DNA of 64,000 bases from Phytohabitans maris (GCF_031085175.1 NZ_JAVHUY010000046.1:17990-81989); one strand, 5' to 3'. Shown: positions 26,139-32,342, counted from the first letter of the stretch. Numbers and translations are program-made. The notes: generated by a model from the sequence alone, not told the origin.

Positions 26139-26175
26139 CGCCGCCCACCCAGACAAGGGACCGGGCGGCGTTTTC
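26139..26175 (+). terminator. Rho-independent terminator before the tRNA array
   Basis: CGCCGCCC at 26139 pairs with GGGCGGCG at 26163, followed by TTTTCGTT. It ends the small transcription unit at 25991 and insulates the tRNA array that starts 20 bp later. Confidence 0.8.
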
Positions 26176-26197
26176 GTTACTGCACAACCTTTTTCCT

Positions 26198-26270
26198 AGG
26201 GGCGTGGCGCAACTGGCAGCGCAGCGGCCTCCAAAACCGCCGGTTGCAGGTTCGAGTCCTGCCGCCCCTG
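26198..26270 (+). tRNA. tRNA-Trp (CCA)
   Basis: Acceptor AGGGGCG pairs with CGCCCCT. The anticodon loop CTCCAAA gives CCA; one C-A mismatch at the base of the anticodon stem. No CCA tail is encoded. It is the first tRNA, outside the 17-bp inverted repeats that flank the rest of the array. Confidence 0.9.
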
Positions 26271-26313
26271 CTTCGCCCTGGGCTCGCCCGGTATGGCGTC
26301 GATGGTTGAGAAC

Positions 26314-26330
26314 TCCACAGTGGATGGCAT
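26314..26330 (+). repeat. Left 17-bp inverted repeat flanking the tRNA array
   Basis: TCCACAGTGGATGGCAT is repeated in inverted orientation at 29938-29954, just past the last tRNA. The pair encloses 23 of 24 tRNAs, the HNH gene and the RtcB remnant. It may mark the ends of a mobile or amplified unit. Confidence 0.7.
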
Positions 26331-26416
26331 ACACACGATGCCCGGCCGGCCAGCGGAGGAATCCGTTGGCCGGCCGGGTGGTTCGGGAGCGACCGGACCC
26401 GGTTTGGGGTTTTCCG

Positions 26417-26482
26417 TTCGATCCGGGGGAAGGGCGCTCGGCGGCGGGATTCGATCCGGGGGAAGGGCGCTCGGCGGCGGGA
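26417..26482 (+). repeat. 33-bp tandem duplication
   Basis: Two perfect 33-bp copies, 26417-26449 and 26450-26482, starting TTCGATCCGGGGGAAGGGCG. The TTCGATCC start resembles a tRNA T-loop, so this may be a degraded tRNA fragment that was duplicated. No gene lies between the Trp and Glu tRNAs. Confidence 0.85.
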
Positions 26483-26526
26483 GAGGACAAGCCATGCCGG
26501 TTCAGGACCGGGACCGCTGCCGTCAT

Positions 26527-26599
26527 GGGCCGTTGGAGCAGCGGGTAGCTCACCTCGTTCTCAGCGAGGAGGTGGCCGGTTCGAGACCGGCACGGCCCA
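26527..26599 (+). tRNA. tRNA-Glu (CTC)
   Basis: Acceptor GGGCCGT pairs with ACGGCCC. The anticodon arm CCTCG-TTCTCAG-CGAGG gives CTC. T-loop TTCGAGA. No encoded CCA. Confidence 0.9.
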
Positions 26600-26602
26600 C
26601 AT

Positions 26603-26675
26603 GCGGATCTGGTGAGGCTGGTGCTCACGTCGCTCTTCCAAAGCGAAGACGCGGGTTCGATCCCCGCGGTCCGCT
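26603..26675 (+). tRNA. tRNA-Gly (TCC)
   Basis: Acceptor GCGGATC pairs with GGTCCGC. The anticodon loop CTTCCAA gives TCC. A CCA tail is encoded right after the discriminator T (26676-26678). Only 3 bp separate it from tRNA-Glu. Confidence 0.9.
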
Positions 26676-26718
26676 CCATTGAGGACTCAGCTTGGCACGA
26701 CGAGGAAAGGAGGATCCG

Positions 26719-27159
26719 GTGGACGTCCTGGTCATCAACGCCGACCTCGGCCCGCTCCACCGGGTCAGTCTCCGGCACGCCGTACGCATGCTCGTGCGGC
26801 GTGTCGCCGAGGTCCACGAAGCCCAGCCCGACCGGCTGATCGGCGTCTACCCGGTCCCCACGGTCGTGCGGCTGGTCCGGTACGTGGTCACGAAGTGGCG
26901 GTACACCGCCGGCCCGGCCTGGTCTCGGCCGGGTGTGCTGGCCCGCGACGACCGCCGCTGCGGGTACTGCGACGGGCACGCCACGACCGTCGACCACATC
27001 CTGCCCCGCTCCCGCGGCGGCAGGAACACCTGGTCCAACACCATCGCCGCGTGCGATGGCTGCAACCAGCGCAAGGGCGACCGCACCCCCGCCGAGGCCG
27101 GGATGCGGTTGCGGTTCGAGCCGGCGACCCCGACGTGGGCGTCGCTCGCGGTGCGCTGA
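26719..27159 (+). CDS. HNH endonuclease
   Basis: 146 residues from a GTG behind AGGAGG (a longer frame begins upstream but lacks this site). The zinc and active-site residues are clear: CGYC, TTVDHILPRSRGG with the catalytic His, and ACDGCNQRKGDRTP. This McrA-like HNH type is common in phages and mobile DNA. It lies among the tRNA genes and may have helped mobilise the array. Function beyond DNA cleavage is inference. Confidence 0.9.
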   Translation: MDVLVINADLGPLHRVSLRHAVRMLVRRVAEVHEAQPDRLIGVYPVPTVVRLVRYVVTKWRYTAGPAWSRPGVLARDDRRCGYCDGHATTVDHILPRSRGGRNTWSNTIAACDGCNQRKGDRTPAEAGMRLRFEPATPTWASLAVR

Positions 27160-27196
27160 TGACGCGGCCGGCGTACCTCTCTCCGCCGGCCGCCTT

Positions 27197-27270
27197 TGGG
27201 AGCTGGTGCAATCTGGCAGCACGTCCGGCTCTGAACCGGAAGGTTGGAGGTTCGAATCCTCCGCTCCCAG
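27197..27270 (+). tRNA. tRNA-Gln (CTG)
   Basis: Acceptor TGGGAGC pairs with GCTCCCA. The anticodon arm TCCGG-CTCTGAA-CCGGA gives CTG. No full CCA is encoded. Confidence 0.9.
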
Positions 27271-27276
27271 CAACAT

Positions 27277-27359
27277 GTCCCTGTGGCGGAACGGTAGACG
27301 CGCTAGCTTGAGGTGCTAGTGCCCTTCGGGGCGTGCGGGTTCGACTCCCGCCTCGGACA
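27277..27359 (+). tRNA. tRNA-Leu (GAG), acceptor stem imperfect
   Basis: The anticodon arm CTAGC-TTGAGGT-GCTAG gives GAG, with a long leucine-type variable arm (GCCCTTCGGGGC) and a good T arm. The acceptor pairs GTCC with GGAC but has mismatches at positions 5 and 6. It may be a decaying tRNA. Confidence 0.75.
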
Positions 27360-27365
27360 CAACTC

Positions 27366-27437
27366 GCCGACGAAGCACAACGGGTTGTGCCCCGGTCTTG
27401 TAAACCGGTGGACCCAGTTCGAGCCTGGGCGTCGGCT
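27366..27437 (+). tRNA. tRNA-Thr (TGT)
   Basis: Acceptor GCCGACG pairs with CGTCGGC. The anticodon arm CCGGT-CTTGTAA-ACCGG gives TGT. Encoded CCA at 27438-27440. Confidence 0.9.
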
Positions 27438-27441
27438 CCAT

Positions 27442-27513
27442 GCCAGCGCAGCACGACGGGTGGTGCACCGCATTCGTAACGCGGCGGATCCGGTTCGAGC
27501 CCGGACGCTGGCT
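27442..27513 (+). tRNA. tRNA-Thr (CGT)
   Basis: Acceptor GCCAGCG pairs with CGCTGGC. The loop TTCGTAA gives CGT; the pair next to the loop is an A-C mismatch. It starts one base after the encoded CCA of tRNA-Thr(TGT). Confidence 0.85.
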
Positions 27514-27518
27514 CTCAC

Positions 27519-27587
27519 GGGCGACGCACAGGTGTGCAGCGCTGCCTTGCAAGCAGCGCCTGCTCGGTTCGATACCGAGGTTGTCCA
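27519..27587 (+). tRNA. tRNA-Ala (TGC)
   Basis: Acceptor GGGCGAC pairs with GTTGTCC using G-T wobbles. The anticodon arm GCTGC-CTTGCAA-GCAGC gives TGC. Encoded CCA at 27588-27590 directly abuts the next tRNA. The D-loop is short. Confidence 0.85.
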
Positions 27588-27590
27588 CCA

Positions 27591-27666
27591 TGCCCGGGTA
27601 GCCCAACGGCAGGAGGCAGCCGGTTCAGAGCCGGCACAGTGCGCGTTCGAATCGCGCTCCGGGTAC
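27591..27666 (+). tRNA. tRNA with CAG anticodon (Leu) but short variable loop
   Basis: Acceptor TGCCCGG pairs with CCGGGTA. The anticodon arm GCCGG-TTCAGAG-CCGGC gives CAG, a leucine anticodon. The variable region is only a few bases, whereas bacterial tRNA-Leu has a long arm. So the body is class I and the amino-acid identity is uncertain. Confidence 0.7.
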
Positions 27667-27670
27667 GCAT

Positions 27671-27744
27671 GCCTCGTCGGTCCAGCGGAGTGGACGCCGC
27701 CCTGTCAAGGCGGAGATGCGCGGGTTCGAATCCCGTACGAGGCG
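27671..27744 (+). tRNA. tRNA-Asp (GTC)
   Basis: Acceptor GCCTCGT pairs with ACGAGGC. The anticodon arm CCGCC-CTGTCAA-GGCGG gives GTC. Well formed throughout. Confidence 0.92.
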
Positions 27745-27785
27745 CGTCAAGCGATCGCAACAGCCGACCACAGGAGGCGCCGACC

Positions 27786-28514
27786 ATGGGATTCGACCCG
27801 CTGCCGGGCACGAGGGCGCCCGTGCGGGTCTGGACCGACCCGTACAGCATCGAGCCGCAGGCCGCCCAGCAGCTACGCAACATCGGCAGCCTGCCCTGGG
27901 TCGAGGGCGTCGCGGTCATGCCCGACGTCCATTTCGGCAAGGGCGCCACTGTCGGCTCGGTGATCGCCATGCGTCAGGCCATCTCGCCGGCCGCCGTCGG
28001 CGTCGACATCGGCTGCGGGATGTCCGCGGTCCGCACGTCGCTCACCGCGACCGAGCTGCCCGATGACCTCGGCCCGCTGCGTACCGCCGTCGAGGCCGCG
28101 ATCCCGGTTGGTTTCGCCCAGCGCGACAGCGCCGTCGACCCACGCCGGATCCGTGGTCTCGAGCAGGCCGGCTGGGAAGCGTTCTGGCGGCAGTTCGGCA
28201 CCCTCGACGATGGCGTGGCCAAGCTTGAGGGACGAGCCCACACCCAGATGGGCACCCTCGGCGGCGGCAACCATTTCATCGAGGTCTGCGTCGAGCAGGA
28301 CAGCCCTGACGACCGGGTGTGGCTGATGCTGCACTCCGGTTCGCGAAACATCGGCAAGGAACTCGCCGAGCGGCACATGGCCGTCGCGCGAGGCCTGCCG
28401 CACAACGCGGATCTGCCGGACCGGGACCTGGCCGTGTTCCTGGCCGGCACGCCGCAGATGGCCGCGTACCAGCGGGACCTGTGGTGGGCCCAGGAGTACG
28501 CCCGCCGGAATAGG
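27786..28514 (+). pseudogene. rtcB: RtcB RNA ligase, C-terminally truncated
   Basis: About 243 residues matching the N-terminal part of RtcB (normally near 400 residues in actinobacteria). Metal-binding motifs are present: GVDIGCGMSAVRT with the Cys ligand, GGGNHFIEV and HSGSRNIGKEL. Similarity ends after WAQEYARRNR, and 20 bp later tRNA-Ser begins. The lost C-terminus would hold the His that forms the guanylate intermediate, so ligation activity should be gone. The frame stays open into the tRNAs but encodes nothing like RtcB. Full RtcB seals tRNA halves and is often carried near phage tRNA arrays. Confidence 0.85.
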
Positions 28515-28533
28515 TCTCCGGGCGCCGCCCTCT

Positions 28534-28616
28534 GGAGAGTTCGCCATCGGCAAGGCAAGCGGGTTGCTAACCCGTCGCGGGTCACACCGTTCGGGGTTCG
28601 AGTCCCCGACTCTCCG
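28534..28616 (+). tRNA. tRNA-Ser (GCT)
   Basis: Acceptor GGAGAGT pairs with ACTCTCC. The anticodon arm GCGGG-TTGCTAA-CCCGT gives GCT, with a long serine-type variable arm. It lies at the broken end of the rtcB gene. Confidence 0.88.
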
Positions 28617-28624
28617 CTCCTCCC

Positions 28625-28696
28625 GTCGTCGCCCAGGTGGAAAGGGCGTCGCTCTGGGGCGAAGAAGCCGTCGGTTCGCATCCGGCTACCCCGACT
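28625..28696 (+). tRNA. Degenerate tRNA-like gene, perhaps tRNA-Pro (GGG)
   Basis: D arm (GCCC/GGGC) and T arm (GTCGG-TTCGCAT-CCGGC) are good. The acceptor pairs only GTCG with CGAC plus position 7. With standard spacing the loop CTGGGGC gives GGG, but two stem pairs fail. Probably a decaying gene; the amino acid is tentative. Confidence 0.45.
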
Positions 28697-28699
28697 CAA

Positions 28700-28773
28700 C
28701 GGGCTGTGGCGCAGTTTGGTAGCGCACCGCGTTCGGGACGCGGAGGTCATCGGTTCAAATCCGGTCAGCCCGA
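28700..28773 (+). tRNA. tRNA-Pro (CGG)
   Basis: Acceptor CGGGCTG pairs with CAGCCCG. The anticodon arm CCGCG-TTCGGGA-CGCGG gives CGG. Standard proline features, including the C1-G72 pair. Confidence 0.92.
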
Positions 28774-28777
28774 CTGT

Positions 28778-28861
28778 GGAAGGTACCGGCCCGTGGGGGC
28801 CAGCCGGCCTCGAAAGCCGGAGGCGCCGGAAACGGCGGGCGTTCGACTCGTCTACCTTCCG
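28778..28861 (+). tRNA. tRNA-Ser (CGA)
   Basis: Acceptor GGAAGGT pairs with ACCTTCC. The anticodon arm CCGGC-CTCGAAA-GCCGG gives CGA, with a long variable arm GCGCCGGAAACGGCG. The T stem is imperfect. The next 180 bp hold no tRNA I can fold. Confidence 0.82.
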
Positions 28862-29041
28862 CCAGCGATTGCCGGCCGGTTCTGGCTACCTCGGCCCAAC
28901 GACGAGCGGTCGCCGTCGCTTCATCGACGCTCGCGCCAGGCCAGGTCCATTCATCGTTACGCAGCCGTCGCCGTGCATGATGCCGGCGACTCAGGCCCGG
29001 TCAAGCTCAGAGGGCATGCACAGAAGCATACCTTCCGCCAT

Positions 29042-29112
29042 GCGCCGTTAGCTGAGTGGTTTAGCCGCCGACTCTTAATCGGCAGACGAAGGTTCGATTC
29101 CTTCACGGCGTA
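29042..29112 (+). tRNA. tRNA-Lys (CTT)
   Basis: Acceptor GCGCCGT pairs with ACGGCGT. The anticodon arm GCCGA-CTCTTAA-TCGGC gives CTT. Well formed. Confidence 0.92.
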
Positions 29113-29156
29113 CGATTCACGATCGCGGCATGTGCGCTGGCTGGATGCCGCACCAT

Positions 29157-29194
29157 TTCCTCCCGCCAGCTCAATTTCCTCCCGCTAGCTCAAT
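29157..29194 (+). repeat. 19-bp tandem duplication of a tRNA 5' end
   Basis: The 19 bp before tRNA-Arg (29157-29175) repeat its first bases (29176-29194) with one change (CGCCAGC versus CGCTAGC). It is either a remnant of another tRNA or a slippage product. Confidence 0.8.
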
Positions 29195-29249
29195 GGAGAG
29201 AGCACCCGCGTCCTAAGCGGTCGGTCAGGGTTCGACTCCTGGGCGGGAG
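29180..29249 (+). tRNA. tRNA-Arg (CCT)
   Basis: Acceptor TCCCGCT pairs with GGCGGGA. The loop GTCCTAA gives CCT. One mismatch at the outer anticodon stem pair. Confidence 0.87.
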
Positions 29250-29267
29250 ACTTCCGGCCACCGCTAC

Positions 29268-29340
29268 GTCCCGATGGTCCAGCTGGCAGGGCGCCGCCTC
29301 GACACGGCGGAGATCGGCGGTTCGATTCCGTCTCGGGGCA
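29268..29340 (+). tRNA. tRNA-Val (GAC) with C at position 33
   Basis: Acceptor GTCCCGA pairs with TCGGGGC. The anticodon stem CCGCC/GGCGG is perfect and the loop is TCGACAC, so position 33 is C instead of the near-universal T and the anticodon is GAC. The body looks more like tRNA-Asp than tRNA-Val. Identity is tentative. Confidence 0.6.
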
Positions 29341-29345
29341 CGCTT

Positions 29346-29416
29346 CGCGCGTTCGGCTATGGGTAGGCTCTCGTCCTTTCAAGTCGGGGAAACGGGTTCG
29401 AGTCCCGTACGCGCGA
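29346..29416 (+). tRNA. tRNA-Glu (TTC)
   Basis: Acceptor CGCGCGT pairs perfectly with ACGCGCG, and CCA is encoded at 29417-29419. The loop CTTTCAA gives TTC. One T-T mismatch in the anticodon stem. Confidence 0.85.
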
Positions 29417-29420
29417 CCAT

Positions 29421-29492
29421 TCCGATGTCGCCCAACAGGCAGGGCCCGCGGCTGTTAACCGCGTGATCCCGGTTCGAATCCGGGCGTCGGAG
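29421..29492 (+). tRNA. tRNA-Asn (GTT)
   Basis: Acceptor TCCGATG pairs with CGTCGGA. The anticodon arm CGCGG-CTGTTAA-CCGCG gives GTT. Confidence 0.92.
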
Positions 29493-29508
29493 CGATGGAG
29501 GGGCCGGC

Positions 29509-29584
29509 GCGCGCGCAGCCCATCTGGTTGGTGGGACCTGGCTTATATCCAGGCTGTGGTCGAGTTCGATTCGCACGCGGCGCA
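29509..29584 (+). tRNA. Degenerate tRNA-like gene with TAT anticodon (Ile, ATA)
   Basis: The anticodon arm CCTGG-CTTATAT-CCAGG is perfect and gives TAT, reading ATA, a rare codon in this GC-rich genome. Only four acceptor pairs form and the T stem is poor. Bacteria normally read ATA with a lysidine-modified CAT tRNA, so a TAT gene is unusual, but this one may be non-functional. Confidence 0.5.
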
Positions 29585-29592
29585 CGCCGCGA

Positions 29593-29666
29593 TGCCTGTG
29601 TAGCTCAGCGGGAGAGCGCCGCTCTTACAAAGCGGAGGCCGGGGGTTCGACACCCTCCTCAGGCAC
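29593..29666 (+). tRNA. tRNA-Val (TAC)
   Basis: Acceptor TGCCTG pairs with CAGGCA (seventh pair T-T). The anticodon arm CCGCT-CTTACAA-AGCGG gives TAC. Confidence 0.85.
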
Positions 29667-29667
29667 T

Positions 29668-29738
29668 GTGGCTGTAGCTCAGTGGTAGAGCGTCAGGTCG
29701 TGGCCCTGAAGGCGCCGGTTCGACTCCGGCCAGTCACC
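29668..29738 (+). tRNA. tRNA-His (GTG) with C at position 33
   Basis: Acceptor GTGGCTG pairs with CAGTCAC; CCA is encoded at 29739-29741. The body matches bacterial tRNA-His (GTGGCTGTAGCTCAG, C73). The anticodon stem TCAGG/CCTGA is perfect and the loop is TCGTGGC, so position 33 is C, not T. No G-1 is encoded. Confidence 0.82.
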
Positions 29739-29741
29739 CCA

Positions 29742-29827
29742 TGCGGGCGCGCCACCGATGGTGAGGTGGGGCCGGCTGTAACCCGGTTGCCTTCGTGCTC
29801 AGGGAGTTCGAGTCTCTCCGCCCGCAC
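29742..29827 (+). tRNA. tRNA-Tyr (GTA)
   Basis: Acceptor TGCGGGC pairs with GCCCGCA. The anticodon arm GCCGG-CTGTAAC-CCGGT gives GTA, with a long variable arm. CCA is encoded at 29828-29830. It begins directly after the CCA of tRNA-His. Confidence 0.87.
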
Positions 29828-29831
29828 CCAT

Positions 29832-29903
29832 GCCCTCGTAGCGCAGCGGAAGCGCGCGGCCCTCCGAAGGCCGAGGTCAGAGGTTCGAATCCTCTCGGGG
29901 GCG
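29832..29903 (+). tRNA. tRNA-Arg (CCG)
   Basis: Acceptor GCCCTCG pairs with CGGGGGC. The anticodon arm CGGCC-CTCCGAA-GGCCG gives CCG. Last tRNA of the array. Confidence 0.92.
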
Positions 29904-29937
29904 CGTAAAGCGCGGGCACGCGAAACGCGGGCACGCA

Positions 29938-29954
29938 ATGCCATCCACTGTGGA
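29938..29954 (-). repeat. Right 17-bp inverted repeat flanking the tRNA array
   Basis: ATGCCATCCACTGTGGA is the exact reverse complement of 26314-26330. It lies 35 bp after the last tRNA and ends 18 bp before the 3' end of the next gene, and is preceded by two copies of a CGCGGGCACGC motif. Confidence 0.7.
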
Positions 29955-29971
29955 CGTGCCGCGGGCGGACG

Positions 29972-30469
29972 TCAGGATTGGGCGTGCAACCGCTGGTGGG
30001 ACTCTGACAAGGTCTCGCCGGCGAGCCGGGCGGTGATGCCGGCGTTGAGGTTGGGGCATCGCGTGATGTCGTCGTGGGGGCAGTGCAGCCCGTGCAGGAT
30101 GGCCTCGCGGGCGGCCTGCGCGGCGGCGATCTGCTTGTCGAGCTCCACAAGCTTGCGCCGCATGAGCTCTCTGCGGTCGCCGGGCGTGCTCGCTTGGTTG
30201 GCCAGGAGGGTCTTCTGCTCGGCGAGGGTAAAGCCCGCGTCGCTGTAGAGCAGGATGGCGGCGACGAGCCGGGCCGCCGACTCGGGGTAGCGGCGCTGGC
30301 CGGAGATCCTGGCCGGTGGGGCGAGCAGGCCGAGCTCCTCGTAGCAGCGCAGGGCCGAGGTGGTGACGCCGGCGCGGCGGGCCAGCTCGCCGATGGTGAG
30401 CAGGCCGCCGGGCGAGTTGACTTCAGGCGCACTTGAAGTCGTTGACTGCCGGCCATGGGAAGACGACAT
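29972..30469 (-). CDS. MerR-family transcriptional regulator
   Basis: 165 residues. The winged helix is LLTIGELARRAGVTTSALRC and the dimer helix follows GQRRYPESAARLVAAILLYS. A late CPHDDITRCPN segment resembles the Cys-containing sensor loop of SoxR- or ZntR-like proteins. It diverges from a methyltransferase gene and their predicted starts overlap by 15 bp; the operator at 30419-30440 lies within its first codons. Confidence 0.88.
   Translation of the reverse strand: MSSSHGRQSTTSSAPEVNSPGGLLTIGELARRAGVTTSALRCYEELGLLAPPARISGQRRYPESAARLVAAILLYSDAGFTLAEQKTLLANQASTPGDRRELMRRKLVELDKQIAAAQAAREAILHGLHCPHDDITRCPNLNAGITARLAGETLSESHQRLHAQS
30417..30440 (+). promoter_or_regulatory. MerR-type operator/promoter
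   Basis: TTGACT at 30417 acts as a -35-like box. GACTTCA and TGAAGTC arms, 8 bp apart, form the palindrome inside the spacer. This fits MerR control of the divergent methyltransferase, which would then be nearly leaderless. Confidence 0.65.
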
Positions 30470-31186
30470 GAGGCAAGCCTGCCACCCGCGGTGCGGCGGA
30501 TGGTGACCGCGGCCGCGGAGTACCTGATCGGGTGTGCCGGGATCGCGGCCGTGCGCGCCCTGGACCGCGACGTCGTCGGCCAGGCCCACCGACCTCGGGG
30601 CGCGGCCGGGCGCGTGACCGGCTGGGTGTTCGCCCACCGCCCGTCCAACCGGCGGCGTAACCGCTGGGTGGTCTCGCTGCTCAGTGTTCGCCCCGCCGAC
30701 CAGATCCTCGAGGTCGGCTTCGGCCCCGGCATCGCGGTCGCGGAACTGGTCCGCGCCGGCGCGGGCCACGTGCACGGCGTCGACCATTCCGAAGTGATGC
30801 TCCGGCAGGCGTCCAGGCGCAACGCCGCCGCGATCCGGGCCGGCCGGGTCACCCTGGTCAATGCCCCGGCCGATCGGCTTCCGCCCGCGCTCGACGGCCC
30901 CTTCGACGCGATCCTCGCCGTCAACTCCCTCGGGTTTTGGCCCGCGCCGGCCGAACGCCTCGCCGAGCTGCGCCGGCGACTCGCGCCCGGCGGGCGCATT
31001 GCCATCGCGTCGCAGCCCCGCTGCCCGGGCGCCAGCGCCGGCACGTCCCGCGACGCCGCCGACGAGATCGAGAACCTGCTGCGCGGCGCCGGCTTCACCC
31101 AGATGAGTACCCAGACCCTCGCCCTCAGCCCGCCGGTCATCTGCGTCCTCGCCACCGTCCCTGGAATCGGCACGCCCGAGCGATGA
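30455..31186 (+). CDS. Class I SAM-dependent methyltransferase
   Basis: 243 residues. Motif I is ILEVGFGPGIAVAELV, followed by VHGVDHSEVMLRQA and the motif IV-like FDAILAVNSLGFWP. It belongs to the broad methyltransferase-11 group, with no clue to the acceptor. The ATG at 30455 fits the MerR promoter; one at 30500 is an alternative. Possibly a stress-response gene induced through the divergent MerR. Confidence 0.85.
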   Translation: MGRRHEASLPPAVRRMVTAAAEYLIGCAGIAAVRALDRDVVGQAHRPRGAAGRVTGWVFAHRPSNRRRNRWVVSLLSVRPADQILEVGFGPGIAVAELVRAGAGHVHGVDHSEVMLRQASRRNAAAIRAGRVTLVNAPADRLPPALDGPFDAILAVNSLGFWPAPAERLAELRRRLAPGGRIAIASQPRCPGASAGTSRDAADEIENLLRGAGFTQMSTQTLALSPPVICVLATVPGIGTPER

Positions 31187-31312
31187 CTCGGACCTGCCCC
31201 GTCACGGGATTCCGGAGGGGGATGATGCGAAGGATGTCGAGAACGGGCTGGTGGCTCCGTCTCAGGAGCGGATGCCGGCCATGGTGGCCGCAGCACAGCG
31301 AGGAGACCCAGC

Positions 31313-31753
31313 ATGACGATCCAGCGGATGGACAACGTCCTCATCGTTGTCGACGACCTCGACGCCGTTATCTCGTTCTTCGTCGAGCTTGGCATGGAGC
31401 TTGAGGGCAAGGGGCCGATCGAGGGACGCTGGGTGGAGCGCGTCATCGGGATCGACGACGTCCGCCAGGATGTCGCGATGCTGCGGACCCCGGACGGGCA
31501 CGGCCGGATCGAGCTGGCGATGTTTCACACGCCGAAGGCGATCAGCCCCGAGCCGAAAGACGCGCCGGCAAACACGCTGGGCATCCGCCGTGTCATGTTC
31601 GCCGTGGACGACATCGACGACGTCGTTGCCCGCCTGCGCGCCCACGGCGCCGAGCTCGTCGGCGAGCTCGCGCGGTACGAAGACAGCTATCGGCTCTGCT
31701 ACGTCCGCGGCCCGGAAGGCATCGTCGTCGGCTTGGCCCAACAGCTCAGCTGA
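31313..31753 (+). CDS. VOC-family (glyoxalase-like) protein
   Basis: 146 residues, a single VOC domain. It starts MTIQRMDNVLIVVDDLDAVI with CGAGGAGAC upstream. The end is CYVRGPEGIVVGLAQQLS, a typical closing strand with Glu/Gly. Likely a small-molecule lyase or binding protein; the substrate is not evident. Confidence 0.88.
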   Translation: MTIQRMDNVLIVVDDLDAVISFFVELGMELEGKGPIEGRWVERVIGIDDVRQDVAMLRTPDGHGRIELAMFHTPKAISPEPKDAPANTLGIRRVMFAVDDIDDVVARLRAHGAELVGELARYEDSYRLCYVRGPEGIVVGLAQQLS

Positions 31754-31791
31754 AAGGACGCGATCGCGGCCGGAGCTCGTATAGTCACGCG

Positions 31792-32028
31792 GTGAACGCG
31801 GAGCGGGTCCGGCAGGCGTATGCGTCCGTGGCGGATCTCTACATCGAGCTGTTCGGCTCCAGCCAGCGGGTGCACGCCGACGACCTCGCCTTCATCGGGC
31901 GGCATCTGTCGATCCGGCCCGGTCGGGTGCTCGACCTGGGCTGCGGACCCGGACACATCACCGGTTACCTTCGCTCGCTGGGCGTCGACGCGGCGGGAAT
32001 CGACATGGTCCCCGAGTTCATCGCCCAG
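31792..32028 (+). pseudogene. SAM methyltransferase, 3' part lost
   Basis: The first 78 residues are a good methyltransferase N-terminus: RVRQAYASVADLYIELFG, then motif I VLDLGCGPGHITGYL and GIDMVPEFIA. After about 32028 the similarity ends and the frame runs on as unrelated sequence. A deletion seems to have fused it head-to-head with the YCII fragment that follows. Confidence 0.75.
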
Positions 32029-32147
32029 CGACGGCACTCACCGGCCACACTCCGCGATCGCGGCAACCGCGACCGAAGCGTGAACTCGCACCGGACACCA
32101 CGCACGCTCACTGGCCCAGGAACGGCCGTAGCTCGACCTTCCGATTG

Positions 32148-32249
32148 ACCCTCCGCCACGAGCCGCTCGTTGAACGCGTCGATGGCCGCCATCTCGTCCG
32201 CGGTGGCCAGGTCGGGCTTGTCGCGGATTACCGAAACCAGGTAATGCAT
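32148..32249 (-). pseudogene. YCII-related protein, N-terminal remnant
   Basis: On the minus strand MHYLVSVIRDKPDLATADEM and AAIDAFNERLVAEGQ match the start of YCII/DGPF-type proteins. The rest of the domain is absent, and the frame runs into the methyltransferase remnant. Confidence 0.65.
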
Positions 32250-32342
32250 CGGGTATCGGATTCCTCCTTGAGCCGGGTGACGATGTCACCGCTCACGACG
32301 GTCGCGTCCGGCCAGTCGAGCGGGTCCGTGCGCTTTCCGGTG

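Noticed and set aside
26417..26482. The two 33-bp direct repeats looked like the start of a CRISPR array.
   Set aside because: Only two copies, directly adjacent with no spacer, and no cas genes. It is a simple tandem duplication.
28862..29041. Additional tRNAs in the gap between tRNA-Ser(CGA) and tRNA-Lys.
   Set aside because: Several TTC/TTCG-like words occur, but I could not form acceptor, anticodon and T stems together.
27534..29051. A 505-codon open frame covering RtcB and the tRNAs downstream.
   Set aside because: Only 27786-28514 resembles RtcB. The rest passes through folded tRNA-Asp, Ser, Pro and Ser genes and has no protein similarity.
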